DNA of 39,686 nucleotides from Gammaproteobacteria bacterium (GCA_030066355.1 JASJBU010000054.1:1-39686); one strand, 5' to 3'. Counted from the stretch's first letter, positions 10,549 through 21,720 are shown. Numbers and translations: made by a program. Notes: generated by a model not told the origin, from the letters alone.

Positions 10549-10630
10549 GAAAGTCCCGCTTGAATACCCAAAGTGTTCATTGTACCCGACTGGTCGGGTT
10601 TGGGAAAAACCCACTGGGTGGGCCAATGCA

Positions 10631-11698
10631 CTAAAAATGCAGGCTCAGATAGCCTGAGATGCGAACCAGATTGGCGCTGTCGAGGACCAAGGCATCACCG
10701 GCCAGTCGGATACGCCAGGTGCTCCCTTGCAGGTCGATTTCCCAGACCTCGGTCTCCGGGTAGTAGAGCAGGGCGATCGAGGTGGCACGGTTGGCCGCAA
10801 AGCGTGTGCCCACACCGTTAAAATAGGTCTCGGCAGTGAAGTCGCTGTTATACACCAGCTGGTAACCGGGGCTGATCCGATAATCGACGGTAAGCGAACC
10901 GAAGGGATTGAGTTCCTGGGTGAAGTCCCGGTACTCCTCCAGCCCGCTGAGGCTGGGTAAAAATTTGACGTAGCCGTCTTCGTCGTAAGTCTTGTTGTCC
11001 GAACTGGCCACGGCCATGGTGTGTGGGGCCTGCTCCCAGAAGATTCGGCCCCACAGGTCATTGACCTGAAGGTGCAGGCCGAGCTCCGGTAACGGTCGCC
11101 AGTCCACTGTCAGATCCAGGCTGTAGCCCCAGCCATCCGGCGCCTCTACCTTGCGTTCGAACAGGGGGTCGTCACTGTAGTGGTAGTCGGTGCGGAAGCT
11201 GAAATCGTAGTCGTTGTCCGCAATGGCGGTGGCCTCACCGTTGAGCCGGCCGTCCATGAGTTCCCGGCCGCGAAGATAGGCGAGGCCGATATTGACCTGC
11301 AGCCTGTCGGAGAGATGCAACCAACGGCCCAGGCGCAGTCCATCGGTCTTATAGTGCTTGGCCCGCAGGTCGATGCGATAGCGGCGGCCTATCTCCAGAG
11401 GCAGTTTGTTGACAGAGCGGTAGTAGAGCTCCGCCAGGTCATCACTGAAGCTCAAGTCGTAGTCATAGCGGGTCAACATTCCCAGTTCCCAGTTCGCATA
11501 CCGCGCCCCCACTTCCAGCCATTCGTGGGCAAAGGCCTGGGTGCCGCCCTCGAAGCGGCCGTTGAATTCGTTAAGGAAGGAGTTGATCGAGGTGGGTTCA
11601 GAGTAATTGTAGGTGTTGAGCCTCACATAGGCCTCGCTTGCGAAACACTCCCCACACGCATGCATGACCGATAGGGCAAACAGGAGGTGTTTGAGCAT
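10631..11698 (-). CDS. Putative secreted/outer-membrane beta-barrel-like protein of unknown function
   Basis: N-terminal signal-peptide-like [23 protein letters not shown]; alternating aromatic/polar strands ([24 protein letters not shown]); terminal Phe (SGYLSLHF). Confidence 0.6.
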   Translation of the reverse strand: MLKHLLFALSVMHACGECFASEAYVRLNTYNYSEPTSINSFLNEFNGRFEGGTQAFAHEWLEVGARYANWELGMLTRYDYDLSFSDDLAELYYRSVNKLPLEIGRRYRIDLRAKHYKTDGLRLGRWLHLSDRLQVNIGLAYLRGRELMDGRLNGEATAIADNDYDFSFRTDYHYSDDPLFERKVEAPDGWGYSLDLTVDWRPLPELGLHLQVNDLWGRIFWEQAPHTMAVASSDNKTYDEDGYVKFLPSLSGLEEYRDFTQELNPFGSLTVDYRISPGYQLVYNSDFTAETYFNGVGTRFAANRATSIALLYYPETEVWEIDLQGSTWRIRLAGDALVLDSANLVRISGYLSLHF

Positions 11699-11936
11699 GT
11701 AAGGACATCCGTGTGGGAAATGACCTGGTCATTATAGGGATAAAAATCGGCGATAACAGTTATAGATATTTTTGTTTGGTTGACAGCAGCAGGATGAATT
11801 ATCGTGGCGGATGGATCAGGAAAGTCATTTTCAGGGAGCAGGGACGATGATGACATGACTCAGATTGGCCGGTGGCGGGATCGTCCCGTTCCTGGAATTG
11901 GTGTGCCACCGCCAGTCCGATCTAAGGGGAGAGAAT

Positions 11937-14387
11937 ATGGATATGCAAAGGAAGAAAACGATAAATACCCTGGCGGTATTCGCCATCACGGCCACTCTGG
12001 GACTCGCCGGTTGCGGTGGAGGCGGAGGGGGTGATGACGATCCCGCACCCACCTTCGACGGCGACACCTTGGGTACGGTCGCCAAGGGCATCGTCATCGA
12101 TGGCCCGGTGACTGCGGAAGAACTGGACACCAACGGCAACGTGCTCCGCCAGGTGGGTTCTGCTACCACCGATGCAAGCGGTGGCTACAGCCTCGATATC
12201 GCTGATGCCTACGCGGGTGGTGTGATCCGCCTGACCCTCGCTTCCGACGGCACCAGCACTCAAATGATCTGTGACGTTCAGCCAGACTGTGCTGGAGTTG
12301 CGTACGGCGCCGCCATGGCCTTGCCCGCCTCATTCAACATGACCGCTCTGCTCCCGGCGGTGCAGGACGGTGCTTCGGTCAGTGCCCAGATTACGCCGTT
12401 CAGCCACATGGCAGCGAGCAGAGTCGCAAGCGGCGGAGAATATACCTCGGATGCGGTGAAAAACGCCATTTCGGAGATCAATCAGATGGTCGGGGTGGAC
12501 GTTTTGTATACCTCGCCGGTGGATATCACGGATCCGGTGGTCGTCGATACCTCAACCACGGAAGAGCTGGTCTATTCGGCCTTCACGGCCGGTGTCGGTG
12601 CGTTGATGTTTGACGCAGTTGACTTGACGGCGGGTTTGACGGACCTGGCAGATACATTCGCTGACGGCGTCTTTGACAGTACGGACGAGGTAAGCATCGT
12701 CAGTGTTCTCGAAGCCGTGGAGAGTCAGGCCATCGAGTCAGGTATCGATTCCCTGGTACTGGATCAGATATTGGCGACTATTGAAGCCGAGCTGGTGGAC
12801 ACCGACAGCGACGGTATCCCGGACGAATACGATCCCGAGCCGACGGATACGGCAACCCTCACCGCGGTGGAACAGGCCAAGGAACTGGTCAGCGAGGTCA
12901 GAACCCTGGTGAGCAGCATCGAAGAGCCGGCTAGCGATTTCGAGGGGCAGCTCGATCTGACCAGTACGGTGATCAACCACAATACACAGGCACTCCTTGA
13001 GTTGACCAACAATGTGGTTATCGGGGTGTTTGATTACATCGGTACGAATATCGTGGTTGGTACCATCGCCTTGGACACGGAATATACAGTGACGATCTAT
13101 GATCGATACTTCAATGAGATCGGTAACGTAACAGTCGTCCTCACCGACAATAGTGGTTTATCAATGACAATCACGGGCAGCGGTTTGTTGAATGACGTCA
13201 ATCTGGCGCTGACCATCGATAGCAATCTTCCGGCTGCTTCCCTGTTGGATATGACGGCGTTCGATTCGAGCCTCGCCGAGTTTTCGTTCAATGGAACGGT
13301 CAATAATACCGAGACATCGATTGCCTTCAATGCAATGGACGCGGTGTTCACTTTGGCTGGTGATACGACGGTTGACATTGATCCAATCAACCCACTGGAA
13401 TTGACGGTCGATCAAGAGCTTGTGCTCGATGTGAGCTTGAGTGGAGGGATCTTAATCACGGATACGGCATCCAGTGCGAGTTTCTCGGGTACTACGATTA
13501 TCGAGTTCGTTGAATTACAGCCATATACAGATGGTTCAGTCAGTACTAGCTCAATCAGCCTTAGTGAAATCTCTCTGGATGGAGAATTCGCAGACGCCAA
13601 TAACAGCTTTTCAGCAGATCTCGGTCTCATGGTCAATAATGCAGCCACCTTTGATACCATCGCCTATCTGGAAGGCGAGTCAAGGTTGTTGATTGATGAA
13701 GTTGAATCAGGTGATTCACTAGACCTCGTAGCTCAGTTAGGTGTGATTCCGGATGGTTATACGGTAGAGTCGATCAGCTATAGTGCAACCAGACCTTACG
13801 ATATACAGACATGTATTGAAGGCACTTATCTGGGTACGCCAGGTGTAGAATGCTTGCCTGGTGATTTCTTCAACACACACAACTATTTTGAGGCGTTCTA
13901 TCCGGATGCTGTCGATGTCGGTGATTTTGATGTTGAGTATACGGTATCAACGGATACAACCGCATATTCAGGTGTCGTTAGTTTTCTGTTTTTTGAGACC
14001 GCGGAAAATTACCTAGAGGCAACTTTGACAGCTACCTTGGACTTGGTGGTGGATGGTTATCCAGACGCCTCTGCCGTGGTGACGGTGAATCGTACCGACC
14101 TGGATGGTGGGGATGCGATCATAACCCTGACCTCCGATGGTAGCAGCATCACTTTCAATATAGAGAAGCTAGATGGTGATGTCGCCACCGGTGTCGATCC
14201 GGTCGTCGATACCATCACTGTCACCAATCCGGATGGTGTCGTTATGGTGATCACTGCCGCAACGGATACCGATCCTATCTCTGGTGGCCTGACAGTTGAT
14301 GGAACAAACGTGGGTATTATTGAGCAGACCGATCTGGGGCTGGTACTAATACGCTACGAAGACGGCACATTTGAAACCCTGTATTGA
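11937..14387 (+). CDS. Large predicted lipoprotein of unknown function, Asp/Thr/Ser-rich, with a calcium-binding-like motif
   Basis: [26 protein letters not shown] (lipobox LAGC) then GGGGGG linker; [17 protein letters not shown] resembles thrombospondin type-3 repeats. ATG at 11937 with AAGGGGAG upstream, preferred over 11865. Confidence 0.75.
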   Translation: MDMQRKKTINTLAVFAITATLGLAGCGGGGGGDDDPAPTFDGDTLGTVAKGIVIDGPVTAEELDTNGNVLRQVGSATTDASGGYSLDIADAYAGGVIRLTLASDGTSTQMICDVQPDCAGVAYGAAMALPASFNMTALLPAVQDGASVSAQITPFSHMAASRVASGGEYTSDAVKNAISEINQMVGVDVLYTSPVDITDPVVVDTSTTEELVYSAFTAGVGALMFDAVDLTAGLTDLADTFADGVFDSTDEVSIVSVLEAVESQAIESGIDSLVLDQILATIEAELVDTDSDGIPDEYDPEPTDTATLTAVEQAKELVSEVRTLVSSIEEPASDFEGQLDLTSTVINHNTQALLELTNNVVIGVFDYIGTNIVVGTIALDTEYTVTIYDRYFNEIGNVTVVLTDNSGLSMTITGSGLLNDVNLALTIDSNLPAASLLDMTAFDSSLAEFSFNGTVNNTETSIAFNAMDAVFTLAGDTTVDIDPINPLELTVDQELVLDVSLSGGILITDTASSASFSGTTIIEFVELQPYTDGSVSTSSISLSEISLDGEFADANNSFSADLGLMVNNAATFDTIAYLEGESRLLIDEVESGDSLDLVAQLGVIPDGYTVESISYSATRPYDIQTCIEGTYLGTPGVECLPGDFFNTHNYFEAFYPDAVDVGDFDVEYTVSTDTTAYSGVVSFLFFETAENYLEATLTATLDLVVDGYPDASAVVTVNRTDLDGGDAIITLTSDGSSITFNIEKLDGDVATGVDPVVDTITVTNPDGVVMVITAATDTDPISGGLTVDGTNVGIIEQTDLGLVLIRYEDGTFETLY

Positions 14388-14416
14388 GTGGTCTATAGCG
14401 ATTGAGATCGCCATGT

Positions 14417-14450
14417 GAGAGGAGGCCAGCTGGCCTCCCCTCATTTTTTT
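14417..14450 (+). terminator. Rho-independent terminator for the lipoprotein gene, overlapping the 3' end of xerC
   Basis: GGAGGCC-AGCT-GGCCTCC followed by CCTCATTTTTTT. Confidence 0.7.
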
Positions 14451-15358
14451 GCACGGGGTTTCCGCGCCCGCGGGTGCGCCTTGTCGTAGACCTCTGCCAG
14501 ATGCTGGAAGTCCAGGTGGGTGTATATCTGGGTGGTGCTGATGTTGGTGTGGCCCAGCAGTTCCTGCACCGCGCGCAGGTCGCCGGAGGATTCCAGCAGG
14601 TGGCTGGCGAAAGAGTGGCGCAGCAGGTGGGGGTGGACCTTACGGGGGGCTTGCTGTTGGACGGACCAGTAGTGCAGCCTTTTCTGTACCATACTGCGGC
14701 TGATGCGCCTGCCGCGCACCCCGACGAACAGGGCCAGCTCCGTCGGATCGGCCATCTGTCGGCGCACCTTCAGCCAGTTTTGCAGAGCCTCCCGGGCTTT
14801 GCTGCCGACCGGTACGCGGCGGGTCTTGGCGCCCTTGCCGACGACCTCCAGCATGGCGTCCTGTGGGTCGATGTCAGTCAGGTTGAGACTGATCAATTCC
14901 GCCAGGCGCAGCCCGGATGAGTAGAAGAGCTCCATGATTGCCAGGTCCCGCAGGGCCTCAGGATCGTCATCCCGGATATCGAGCAGTTGACCGATCTGGT
15001 CCACGTCCAGAGTGGTGGGCAGCTTTCGCCTTACTTTGGGTGCGCGCACCCCCTGGGCGGGATTGACAGCCACCTGGTCCTCCTGCAAAAGAAAGTCGTA
15101 CAGGCTGCGCAGGCTGGAAAGCACCCGATGCAGGCTCTTCGGTGTCAGACCTTGCCGGTGGCGATAGGCGATATAACTGCGGACGAGGGGTTGGTGCAGG
15201 TCTTGCCATTGGTCGATACCTTGCTCGGCCAGCCAGGCGGCAAGCTGTCTCAGGTCTCTGGCATAACTCTCCAGGGTGCGCGGTGAGAGCCGCCGCACAT
15301 GGTGCAGATGGTCGATGAAGCGTTCGAGCCAGTGATGCAGGGCGTCGACCTTCGCCAC
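14441..15358 (-). CDS. xerC: Tyrosine recombinase XerC
   Basis: [70 protein letters not shown] (R..HxxR..H..Y set); conserved neighbourhood. Confidence 0.95.
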   Translation of the reverse strand: MAKVDALHHWLERFIDHLHHVRRLSPRTLESYARDLRQLAAWLAEQGIDQWQDLHQPLVRSYIAYRHRQGLTPKSLHRVLSSLRSLYDFLLQEDQVAVNPAQGVRAPKVRRKLPTTLDVDQIGQLLDIRDDDPEALRDLAIMELFYSSGLRLAELISLNLTDIDPQDAMLEVVGKGAKTRRVPVGSKAREALQNWLKVRRQMADPTELALFVGVRGRRISRSMVQKRLHYWSVQQQAPRKVHPHLLRHSFASHLLESSGDLRAVQELLGHTNISTTQIYTHLDFQHLAEVYDKAHPRARKPRAKK

Positions 15359-15370
15359 AGGCCCGTGCCT

Positions 15371-16069
15371 TCAGATGCCCGGTAGTGAGACGGCCTTGAG
15401 GGTGCGGCTGATGATCTCACCCAGGCGGGTGAGAAACTCCGTGCCATGATGAGGGACGAAGCGCTGGGGGTCTCGGCTGCCGATCGCGAGCAGTCCCAGC
15501 ACCCCTTCACTTTTCAGGGGGATCAGCGCCGCAGAGCTGATCTGGTCTCCCTCGGCGCCGAAGATGAAATCGATCTGTTCACGGGCCAGGGGGCCGCAAA
15601 TCGGCTTGTTGTTATTGAAAAACTCTTCAAAGGTGGAGGTATGATCCGGCAGTTCGGCATCCAGATGATCCTGCAACTGAGAGGATGAGAAGAGCCGTAA
15701 TTCCACTGCGTCGGCCTGAAAGTCGTCATGCAGTTCATCCTCCAGGGCATTGAGGACTTCATCGAAGGTCGCCGCATCGATCAGTTCAAGGGTCAAGCGG
15801 TGCATGCGCTCCTGCAGGGTATCGTTGTTGCGCGCCACTTCCACCAGGTCTTCCATGCTGGCCTGATAGCTTTGGACCTGACCGCGCAGCATCTCCACCT
15901 GTTTTTCGATCAGCGAAACGGCGCTGCCGCTTTCATGTGGGATCTGCATGTCTCGGAGAATGTTCGGGTGTTTGGAGAAGAAGTCTGGATGATCATTCAG
16001 ATAGCGGATCACCTCGGCTTCAAGCTCGTCTGGCTGAGGATTGTCTGATGGGGTCTCTTGTCGATTCAT
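15371..16069 (-). CDS. DUF484 family (GAF-like) protein
   Basis: VIRYLNDHPDFFSKHPNILRDMQIPHESGSAVSLIEKQVEMLRGQ; between dapF and xerC; 4-nt overlap with dapF. Confidence 0.93.
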   Translation of the reverse strand: MNRQETPSDNPQPDELEAEVIRYLNDHPDFFSKHPNILRDMQIPHESGSAVSLIEKQVEMLRGQVQSYQASMEDLVEVARNNDTLQERMHRLTLELIDAATFDEVLNALEDELHDDFQADAVELRLFSSSQLQDHLDAELPDHTSTFEEFFNNNKPICGPLAREQIDFIFGAEGDQISSAALIPLKSEGVLGLLAIGSRDPQRFVPHHGTEFLTRLGEIISRTLKAVSLPGI

Positions 16070-16896
16070 AGCTCGATGGTTCCTTCGAAGACGGTCTCTG
16101 CCGGACCGCTCATCACAACGGGGTTGCCTTCACCCCCCCACTCTACCACAAGTTCTCCGCCGGGGAGTCGGACTTGGACCTGTCGATCGAGGATTCCCAG
16201 CAGCCGGCCGGCCACCACGGCGGCGCAGGCGCCGGTGCCGCAAGCCAGGGTTTCACCGGTGCCCCGCTCGTAGACACGTAACTTGATGTGCTGGGTATCG
16301 AGTCGTTCCATGAAGCCCACATTGACCCGGTTCGGAAAGTCAGGGTGGTTCTCGATCAATGGGCCCAGGCGAGCTACCTCCGTTTGCTCCACTGAATCCA
16401 CTTGCAGAACCGCATGAGGGTTGCCCATAGAGACTGCGCTGATGCTGAGTGTCTCATTGGGCAGTTTTAGCTCATAGGTGGTTGCCCTGTGCGGTGCGTT
16501 CATGGGGATCGACGGTGGATCCAGCAGCGGGAGCCCCATATCGACCTTGACCTGGCCGTCGTCTTCGAGTTGCAGGACGATTCGGCCGGCTGCCGTGCCG
16601 ACTGGGATCTGTCGGTGGTCGGTCAGACCCTTGTCGGTGACGAAGCGGGCAAAACAACGGGCGCCATTGCCGCATTGTTCCACCTCAGAGCCATCGGCAT
16701 TGAAGATGCGGTAGTGAAATTCTGTATCGGCCAGACGCGGTCTTTCGATGAGCAGGATCTGATCGCAGCCGATGCCGAAGCGCCGGTCAGCAATCTGTCG
16801 ATACTGCGCCTGCTGCAAGTCGATCTGTTGTTTGATGGCGTCGAACACCACGAAATCATTGCCGAGACCCTGCATCTTGGTGAAGCTGAAAACCAT
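16066..16896 (-). CDS. dapF: Diaminopimelate epimerase
   Basis: FTKMQGLGNDFVVFDA; FNADGSEVEQCGNGARCFARF; ERGTGETLACGTGACAA. Confidence 0.97.
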   Translation of the reverse strand: MVFSFTKMQGLGNDFVVFDAIKQQIDLQQAQYRQIADRRFGIGCDQILLIERPRLADTEFHYRIFNADGSEVEQCGNGARCFARFVTDKGLTDHRQIPVGTAAGRIVLQLEDDGQVKVDMGLPLLDPPSIPMNAPHRATTYELKLPNETLSISAVSMGNPHAVLQVDSVEQTEVARLGPLIENHPDFPNRVNVGFMERLDTQHIKLRVYERGTGETLACGTGACAAVVAGRLLGILDRQVQVRLPGGELVVEWGGEGNPVVMSGPAETVFEGTIEL

Positions 16897-16899
16897 GGG

Positions 16900-17034
16900 T
16901 TAACGTTCAATCTCTTCTTGCTGTTCCTGCTCGGGTAGATACAGCGGGCCTTTCTGACCACAGGCGAACAGTAGAGGGAGACAACCGATCATGGTAATGA
17001 CCAGCCAGAGAGGAAAACCGGTTCGGTGGTTCAT
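16900..17034 (-). CDS. lptM: Small LPS translocon-associated lipoprotein LptM (YifL-type), 44 aa
   Basis: Own translation: MNHRTGFPLWLVITMIGCLPLLFACGQKGPLYLPEQEQQEEIER*. Lipobox-like LFAC followed by the family signature CGQKGPLYLP; between cyaA and dapF as in E. coli. Below the ORF-track length cutoff. Confidence 0.88.
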   Translation of the reverse strand: MNHRTGFPLWLVITMIGCLPLLFACGQKGPLYLPEQEQQEEIER

Positions 17035-17090
17035 GATGGTGAAAGCGTCAATGTCATGCTGGGCCAAGTATACCATCGGTTGCAGAATGT

Positions 17091-19910
17091 TCAGGGGCGA
17101 TTGAGTCTTGCCTCGATGCGTTTCTTCAGATTCAATAATTCGACTGTGCGCGGAGGATCAATGATTTGCAAGCCCGAGAATCTGAGTGAGGTGAGATAGA
17201 TTGGGTAACTCTCATTACCTTCCCGCAGTGATTGTAGATAGTGTGCAGTGGCCTGATAAATCTCATCCCCGTATTCGATTTGATTGAAATCCCGCCCTCC
17301 GCAGACCAACGACAAGGGATGCGCGGAGGCGTCGAGCCGATCCGTCACCAGGGTCAGCTCCATGTAGTCATCGGGCCGGGTGAGCGGGACACGCTTGGGC
17401 GTACAGGTCCAACCGCTTGGCGGCACCAGGCCGATCTCGTAAAACTCCGGTTCTTTGAGTAGATTGTCTTGGTTGCCAGGCATCAGATTTCGCAACTGTT
17501 GCAGGCTGTTCAGAAAACGCCGTTGTTGCATCATGAGAAAACGGGGGCTGTCCATGGCCAGCGACTGTTGGAACAGGGCGCCTTCTTCATCCAGCAGATA
17601 GATCTGCATGTGTTTGGCTTGCCGTTGATAGAAGAGCTGGATGACATCGGGACGGTTGAGCTGATAGAGGAGGGGGTATGGGGTATCCCGCAAGATCTCC
17701 GGATCGAATGCCAGGCTGTGAAATGAGGCTTGAGGTTGCATCAACTCATCCAGCAGGCTTTCGAATGACTCGATCCTGCGCCACTCGAAGCCCTTGGCCT
17801 GTTTCTGGACGATATAGAATTCCCTGGCCAACTGAAAGGCGTACCGACAATTTTCTTCCGACCGATCGGTGAAATAGCGCAGAATGTTGTTGATCAGTTC
17901 CACCAGTCGGGCCGATATCTGACTGCCGCGCACCGATGAAAAGCAATACGCGGATATCTCCGGCAACTGCTCGTGTTGCGTATCAAGCAGGTTGAGAATG
18001 CTGCACAGGGCCCCAAGAAGGCCGTCCGGACCCTCGTGCCTGGAAATCAGCAGTTCTCCCCAGCTGGTTTGTAGCAACGCTTCCAAATTCATCACCAGGT
18101 TGGTGCGGGTAGAGGCAAAGCTGAAGGGATCGTGCCGATCGCTGGTCAGCTGCATGCCATCTTTTGACAGATGTTCGAGCGGATCGATGCCGATATTGAC
18201 GAAGAGCGATGCCTTGATCAGCGTGGCCGTCGCCGTCAGTGCCTGCATCCCTGCGGAGGGCATCCGTTGCACCGGATAGAGGTGTTTGAGGCTTTTGTAG
18301 AGGTCCAGTAGCTCTCGGCGGGACACGACACAATCCTTCGGATAGAGTGAGACCCTGGTCTGGCCTCCCCAGACCTGATTGATGTGACTCCACAACAGGT
18401 TTTCGATCAGATTCGAAGTGACTTTGATGGGGCGGTGTTCGGGGGCTTGTTCCGTTTCGACCTGACCTCTGTACAACATCCAGACAAGTTCACCGCTGCG
18501 TGAGGGACGATGATGCAACGAGAGATGTTCTTCCGCAATATTCCGTGAAATAGCTGGGTTGATATGATCGATTTTGCCTGGCCGGTGGTCCAATGCGGTG
18601 AACAGCTTACGGCCCAGTAGATTCAGTTCCATCGGGTCGATACGGCTCTGGGTGGCATATTTCCGGGTGAAATCGGTGAGCAGCCGATAGCTGCGGGAGA
18701 GCACGCCGACCAGCACATTGCGCTCGTTGATGACCTTGTCTATCTTCCACTCAGCGCGGGAGTCGAGGCTTTGTAGTTGGGATTGGCTCCAGCCCCACTG
18801 GCGGGTCATCTCGAACAGCGTTTCACTGCGCCAGTGCTGCAGATTGGAGTCACGACTCAATTGCTCTCCCACCTTGAAATAGAAGCTGCGACGGGCAAGT
18901 TCGAGGCGTTCCTGGTCATTGATTTCAGTGAGGTAGGCCTCGACCCGGCGATACAGCAGGACATAGGCATCCAGGTGCTGCAGGTCAGTCTGATCCGTGT
19001 AGATGGCCTGTTTGGCCTGTTGGGCGATCCACTGGGGATGTGGGAAGTCCCGGGAGTAGGCTTCCATGAGAAAGATCTTGAGGATGGATTTATAGGGCGA
19101 GTCTATGCCTTTGTAGAGTTGCCAGAGGGCTGCACCGAAGAACTCCTCGGCGGGAACCTGATCGAGGCCGCCCAGGTCCAGTGCCTCGCCGTTCTTGACG
19201 AAGCGTTGGTGCAACAGGTTGGCTGTGTAGGCCTGATAGTTGAGCTCCTGGTCCGGGGGTACCAACCACCACAGTGGATAGCGTCCTGCCAGCAGGATGG
19301 CACTGCGGTAAAACTCCTCCAGTAAGAGCCCATGTTGCGTGCTGCCACTGCTCTCGTGGGAGAGCTTACCTTTTTGGCCTTGGCGGAATTGTTCGGGATT
19401 GATCAGGAAGATATGCAATTCCAGGCTGACTTCCGCAGCCGCCTGTTCGATCAAGCTGGCCTTTTGTTGCAGCAGCGCCTGTTTTTCCTTGTCCAGGTCG
19501 GGGCTGTGGCAGAGCCACAGATCGAAGTCACTGCTCGATGATTGACCGACGGTGCCGGAACTGCCCATCAGATACAGGGCTTCGATCTCGAAGATCCGCT
19601 GTGCGCGCCGTTTGTATTGGAAACTGCGGCTATATTTTCTGGCGATATCCAAGACCCGTTTTGTCGGGGTGTAATCGGGCAAGCCCTTGGGGGTTTCGCT
19701 GTTCACATAACCGGGTAGCATGGGATGGTTGATGTGGAAGAGCAGAGGAAGCAGATTGAACAGGTCCTGCCTGTTCGGGTTCAATTCCGCGAGGATGCGT
19801 TGCAGGCGCTCGCGATGCAGCTTCAAAAATCGCGAGCGGATGGTTTTCAGGTCTTTGCGGCTGATGCCATCATTGAAAGTAATTGGCTGACTTTGTTTTG
19901 GCATATCCAA
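17091..19910 (-). CDS. cyaA: Class I adenylate cyclase
   Basis: LYLMGSSGTVGQSSSSDFDLWLCHSPDL nucleotidyltransferase motif; LHIFLINPEQFRQGQ; class I length and domain layout. Confidence 0.94.
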   Translation of the reverse strand: MDMPKQSQPITFNDGISRKDLKTIRSRFLKLHRERLQRILAELNPNRQDLFNLLPLLFHINHPMLPGYVNSETPKGLPDYTPTKRVLDIARKYSRSFQYKRRAQRIFEIEALYLMGSSGTVGQSSSSDFDLWLCHSPDLDKEKQALLQQKASLIEQAAAEVSLELHIFLINPEQFRQGQKGKLSHESSGSTQHGLLLEEFYRSAILLAGRYPLWWLVPPDQELNYQAYTANLLHQRFVKNGEALDLGGLDQVPAEEFFGAALWQLYKGIDSPYKSILKIFLMEAYSRDFPHPQWIAQQAKQAIYTDQTDLQHLDAYVLLYRRVEAYLTEINDQERLELARRSFYFKVGEQLSRDSNLQHWRSETLFEMTRQWGWSQSQLQSLDSRAEWKIDKVINERNVLVGVLSRSYRLLTDFTRKYATQSRIDPMELNLLGRKLFTALDHRPGKIDHINPAISRNIAEEHLSLHHRPSRSGELVWMLYRGQVETEQAPEHRPIKVTSNLIENLLWSHINQVWGGQTRVSLYPKDCVVSRRELLDLYKSLKHLYPVQRMPSAGMQALTATATLIKASLFVNIGIDPLEHLSKDGMQLTSDRHDPFSFASTRTNLVMNLEALLQTSWGELLISRHEGPDGLLGALCSILNLLDTQHEQLPEISAYCFSSVRGSQISARLVELINNILRYFTDRSEENCRYAFQLAREFYIVQKQAKGFEWRRIESFESLLDELMQPQASFHSLAFDPEILRDTPYPLLYQLNRPDVIQLFYQRQAKHMQIYLLDEEGALFQQSLAMDSPRFLMMQQRRFLNSLQQLRNLMPGNQDNLLKEPEFYEIGLVPPSGWTCTPKRVPLTRPDDYMELTLVTDRLDASAHPLSLVCGGRDFNQIEYGDEIYQATAHYLQSLREGNESYPIYLTSLRFSGLQIIDPPRTVELLNLKKRIEARLNRP

Positions 19911-20129
19911 TCAGCTCGCGACGGGCGGCTAATCTCCCTGTGGTTGACGGGTACCCACTAGTGCACCGAGATTGTCTTCATTGGGGGCGACATCGGCATG
20001 GTCGAGACAACTCAGGCGTCCAGGACATTGGGTCATCTTCCATGACCGGCCGATCGGTCGCCTGGGCCGCTGGGTTTCAGGCTGGAACCAACCGGGTGGT
20101 TAGCGGTTTTCTGGCCATCCGGTTTGTGC

Positions 20130-20942
20130 TCATCGGGCCCCGAGCAATGCCGCCAGTGTGCGATTCATGAGGCGTTGTGGATCATCGCCTTTCTCCCAGG
20201 CCGATGCGCTGACCTTGATATGCGGATAATCCCCAGCCTCCAGTCCCTGTAATGCACCCTCTTTACACTCGACCTCGATCTGTTTGAGCAGCTTGATTGC
20301 GTCATCCAGGCTGGTTTCAGGCATCACCAACAGGAAGGTGTCATCTGCATACCGGCCAATGGTGTCTGCCCAGCGCAGACGCTCCCTGAGATAGTGGGAG
20401 AAGGTCAAGACCGTATCGTCAGACAGGCCATCAGCGGTCATGTTCGGCAGGCTGATATGAGCGGCCCCCAGGATCAGTGGGTTGCCGTAGCGACGGCTGC
20501 GGGTGACCTGAACGGCCAGGGCCTGTTCTAGCGCACGCCGGTTGGCGAGTCCGGTCAGGTCGTCAGTAATGGTCAGTTCATCGACCTGTTTGCGCAGCAG
20601 ATCACTCTCCATCTGAGAGATGATCTGGTTGCTGATATCCTGATAGAAATGGAGTTGCAAGGACCGTTGATTGCCGTTTTCAACGGTTCTTACATCCCGC
20701 TGTAACCAGCGTTCACCCCGGTCACTGACTGAGAGATGCAGGACATCGGTATCATCGAACAGGGCATGCAGCTCCTCGGGGAGGGTGTTTTTGTCTTTGC
20801 CAATCAACTCATCCCCCGAAAGGTTCAGCATCTGTTCCAATGCCGGGTTGAGCCAACGGATACAAGTGTCTTGATCCATCGCCAACATGCCGGTCGGGCA
20901 GACCTCGAACAGGGCCTTGTTGAAACTGATTTGTTCCGTCAT
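20130..20942 (-). CDS. PAS-GGDEF domain protein with degenerate GGDEF signature
   Basis: DDLTGLANRRALEQAL followed by GRYADDTFLLVMPET where RYGGDEF is expected; N-terminal PAS-like ICIRWLNPALEQMLN region. Confidence 0.85.
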   Translation of the reverse strand: MTEQISFNKALFEVCPTGMLAMDQDTCIRWLNPALEQMLNLSGDELIGKDKNTLPEELHALFDDTDVLHLSVSDRGERWLQRDVRTVENGNQRSLQLHFYQDISNQIISQMESDLLRKQVDELTITDDLTGLANRRALEQALAVQVTRSRRYGNPLILGAAHISLPNMTADGLSDDTVLTFSHYLRERLRWADTIGRYADDTFLLVMPETSLDDAIKLLKQIEVECKEGALQGLEAGDYPHIKVSASAWEKGDDPQRLMNRTLAALLGAR

Positions 20943-21154
20943 CGTGTGATCCTCATCTACACGCAGGTCTCAGATTCAGCCAGTTTATTGCACCCGGCCC
21001 TGACGAGACCTCGTGGATTCAAGCAGTAGAATATCGTCAGACAGTTTGAAAACGATTGATATCCGGTTTCTACGGCAGGTGAACAAAATTCTTTAGAAAC
21101 CAGGTGCAGGGGTGCACAGGGCTTTATAGGGACGGATGCGGAAGGGGCAATGCT

Positions 21155-21625
21155 TCAATTGTAGATGGCGGTGATGCGCCATTGGGTCTCTTGCAGTGTC
21201 AGCCGGGCATGGACCGGATCATCGTCCAGCTCACCGATACGCAGTAACAGACCGTCGTGGCCGTCAAAAAAGGCGTAGCTCAGGTGTTCGAAAAAACCGC
21301 CCCGCCGATTGTCCGGGTTCTTGGAGCGCAGCTGTGCCATGACCCAGTCCAGGTTGACCAGACTGTCGATGGCGTCGTTGCCGAGGCGTTGAATGCCGTT
21401 CTGTAACCATTCGACAAAGCTGTTGGAGACATCGCCGATGCTGCTTTCCACATTTTTGTTCATCTTGCGTTTGATCTGCTGTTGAATCGATTCGATATCG
21501 ATCAGCTGTTCGATGGCTTGCGTATCATTCCGGACCAATGCTTGGTCGAGCCGGTATACAGCGGTGTAAGGCCAGGCCAGAAAGGCCGAGAAAAGGATGA
21601 TAAGGCCGAAAATCAGCGTTTTCAT
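21155..21625 (-). CDS. DUF2939 domain protein
   Basis: N-terminal membrane anchor, then WPYTAVYRLDQALVRNDTQAIEQLIDIESIQQQIKRKM. Confidence 0.75.
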   Translation of the reverse strand: MKTLIFGLIILFSAFLAWPYTAVYRLDQALVRNDTQAIEQLIDIESIQQQIKRKMNKNVESSIGDVSNSFVEWLQNGIQRLGNDAIDSLVNLDWVMAQLRSKNPDNRRGGFFEHLSYAFFDGHDGLLLRIGELDDDPVHARLTLQETQWRITAIYN

Positions 21626-21720
21626 GATGCTGTTTGAGCGGGGATGTAACTTGTGATACGGAGTGCCCCCGATATATCGGATGAAATGGATATATCGGGA
21701 GCAGGGTGATTGACAGGGGC

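Noticed and set aside
14441-15358. Tyrosine recombinase as evidence of an integron or mobile element
   Set aside because: Sequence and neighbourhood (dapF, DUF484) identify housekeeping XerC; no attachment sites or cargo seen.
20031-20047. GGTCAT-CTTCC-ATGACC hairpin between cyaA and the GGDEF gene
   Set aside because: Short stem with no T tract, promoter or repeated structure; too weak to call an RNA feature.
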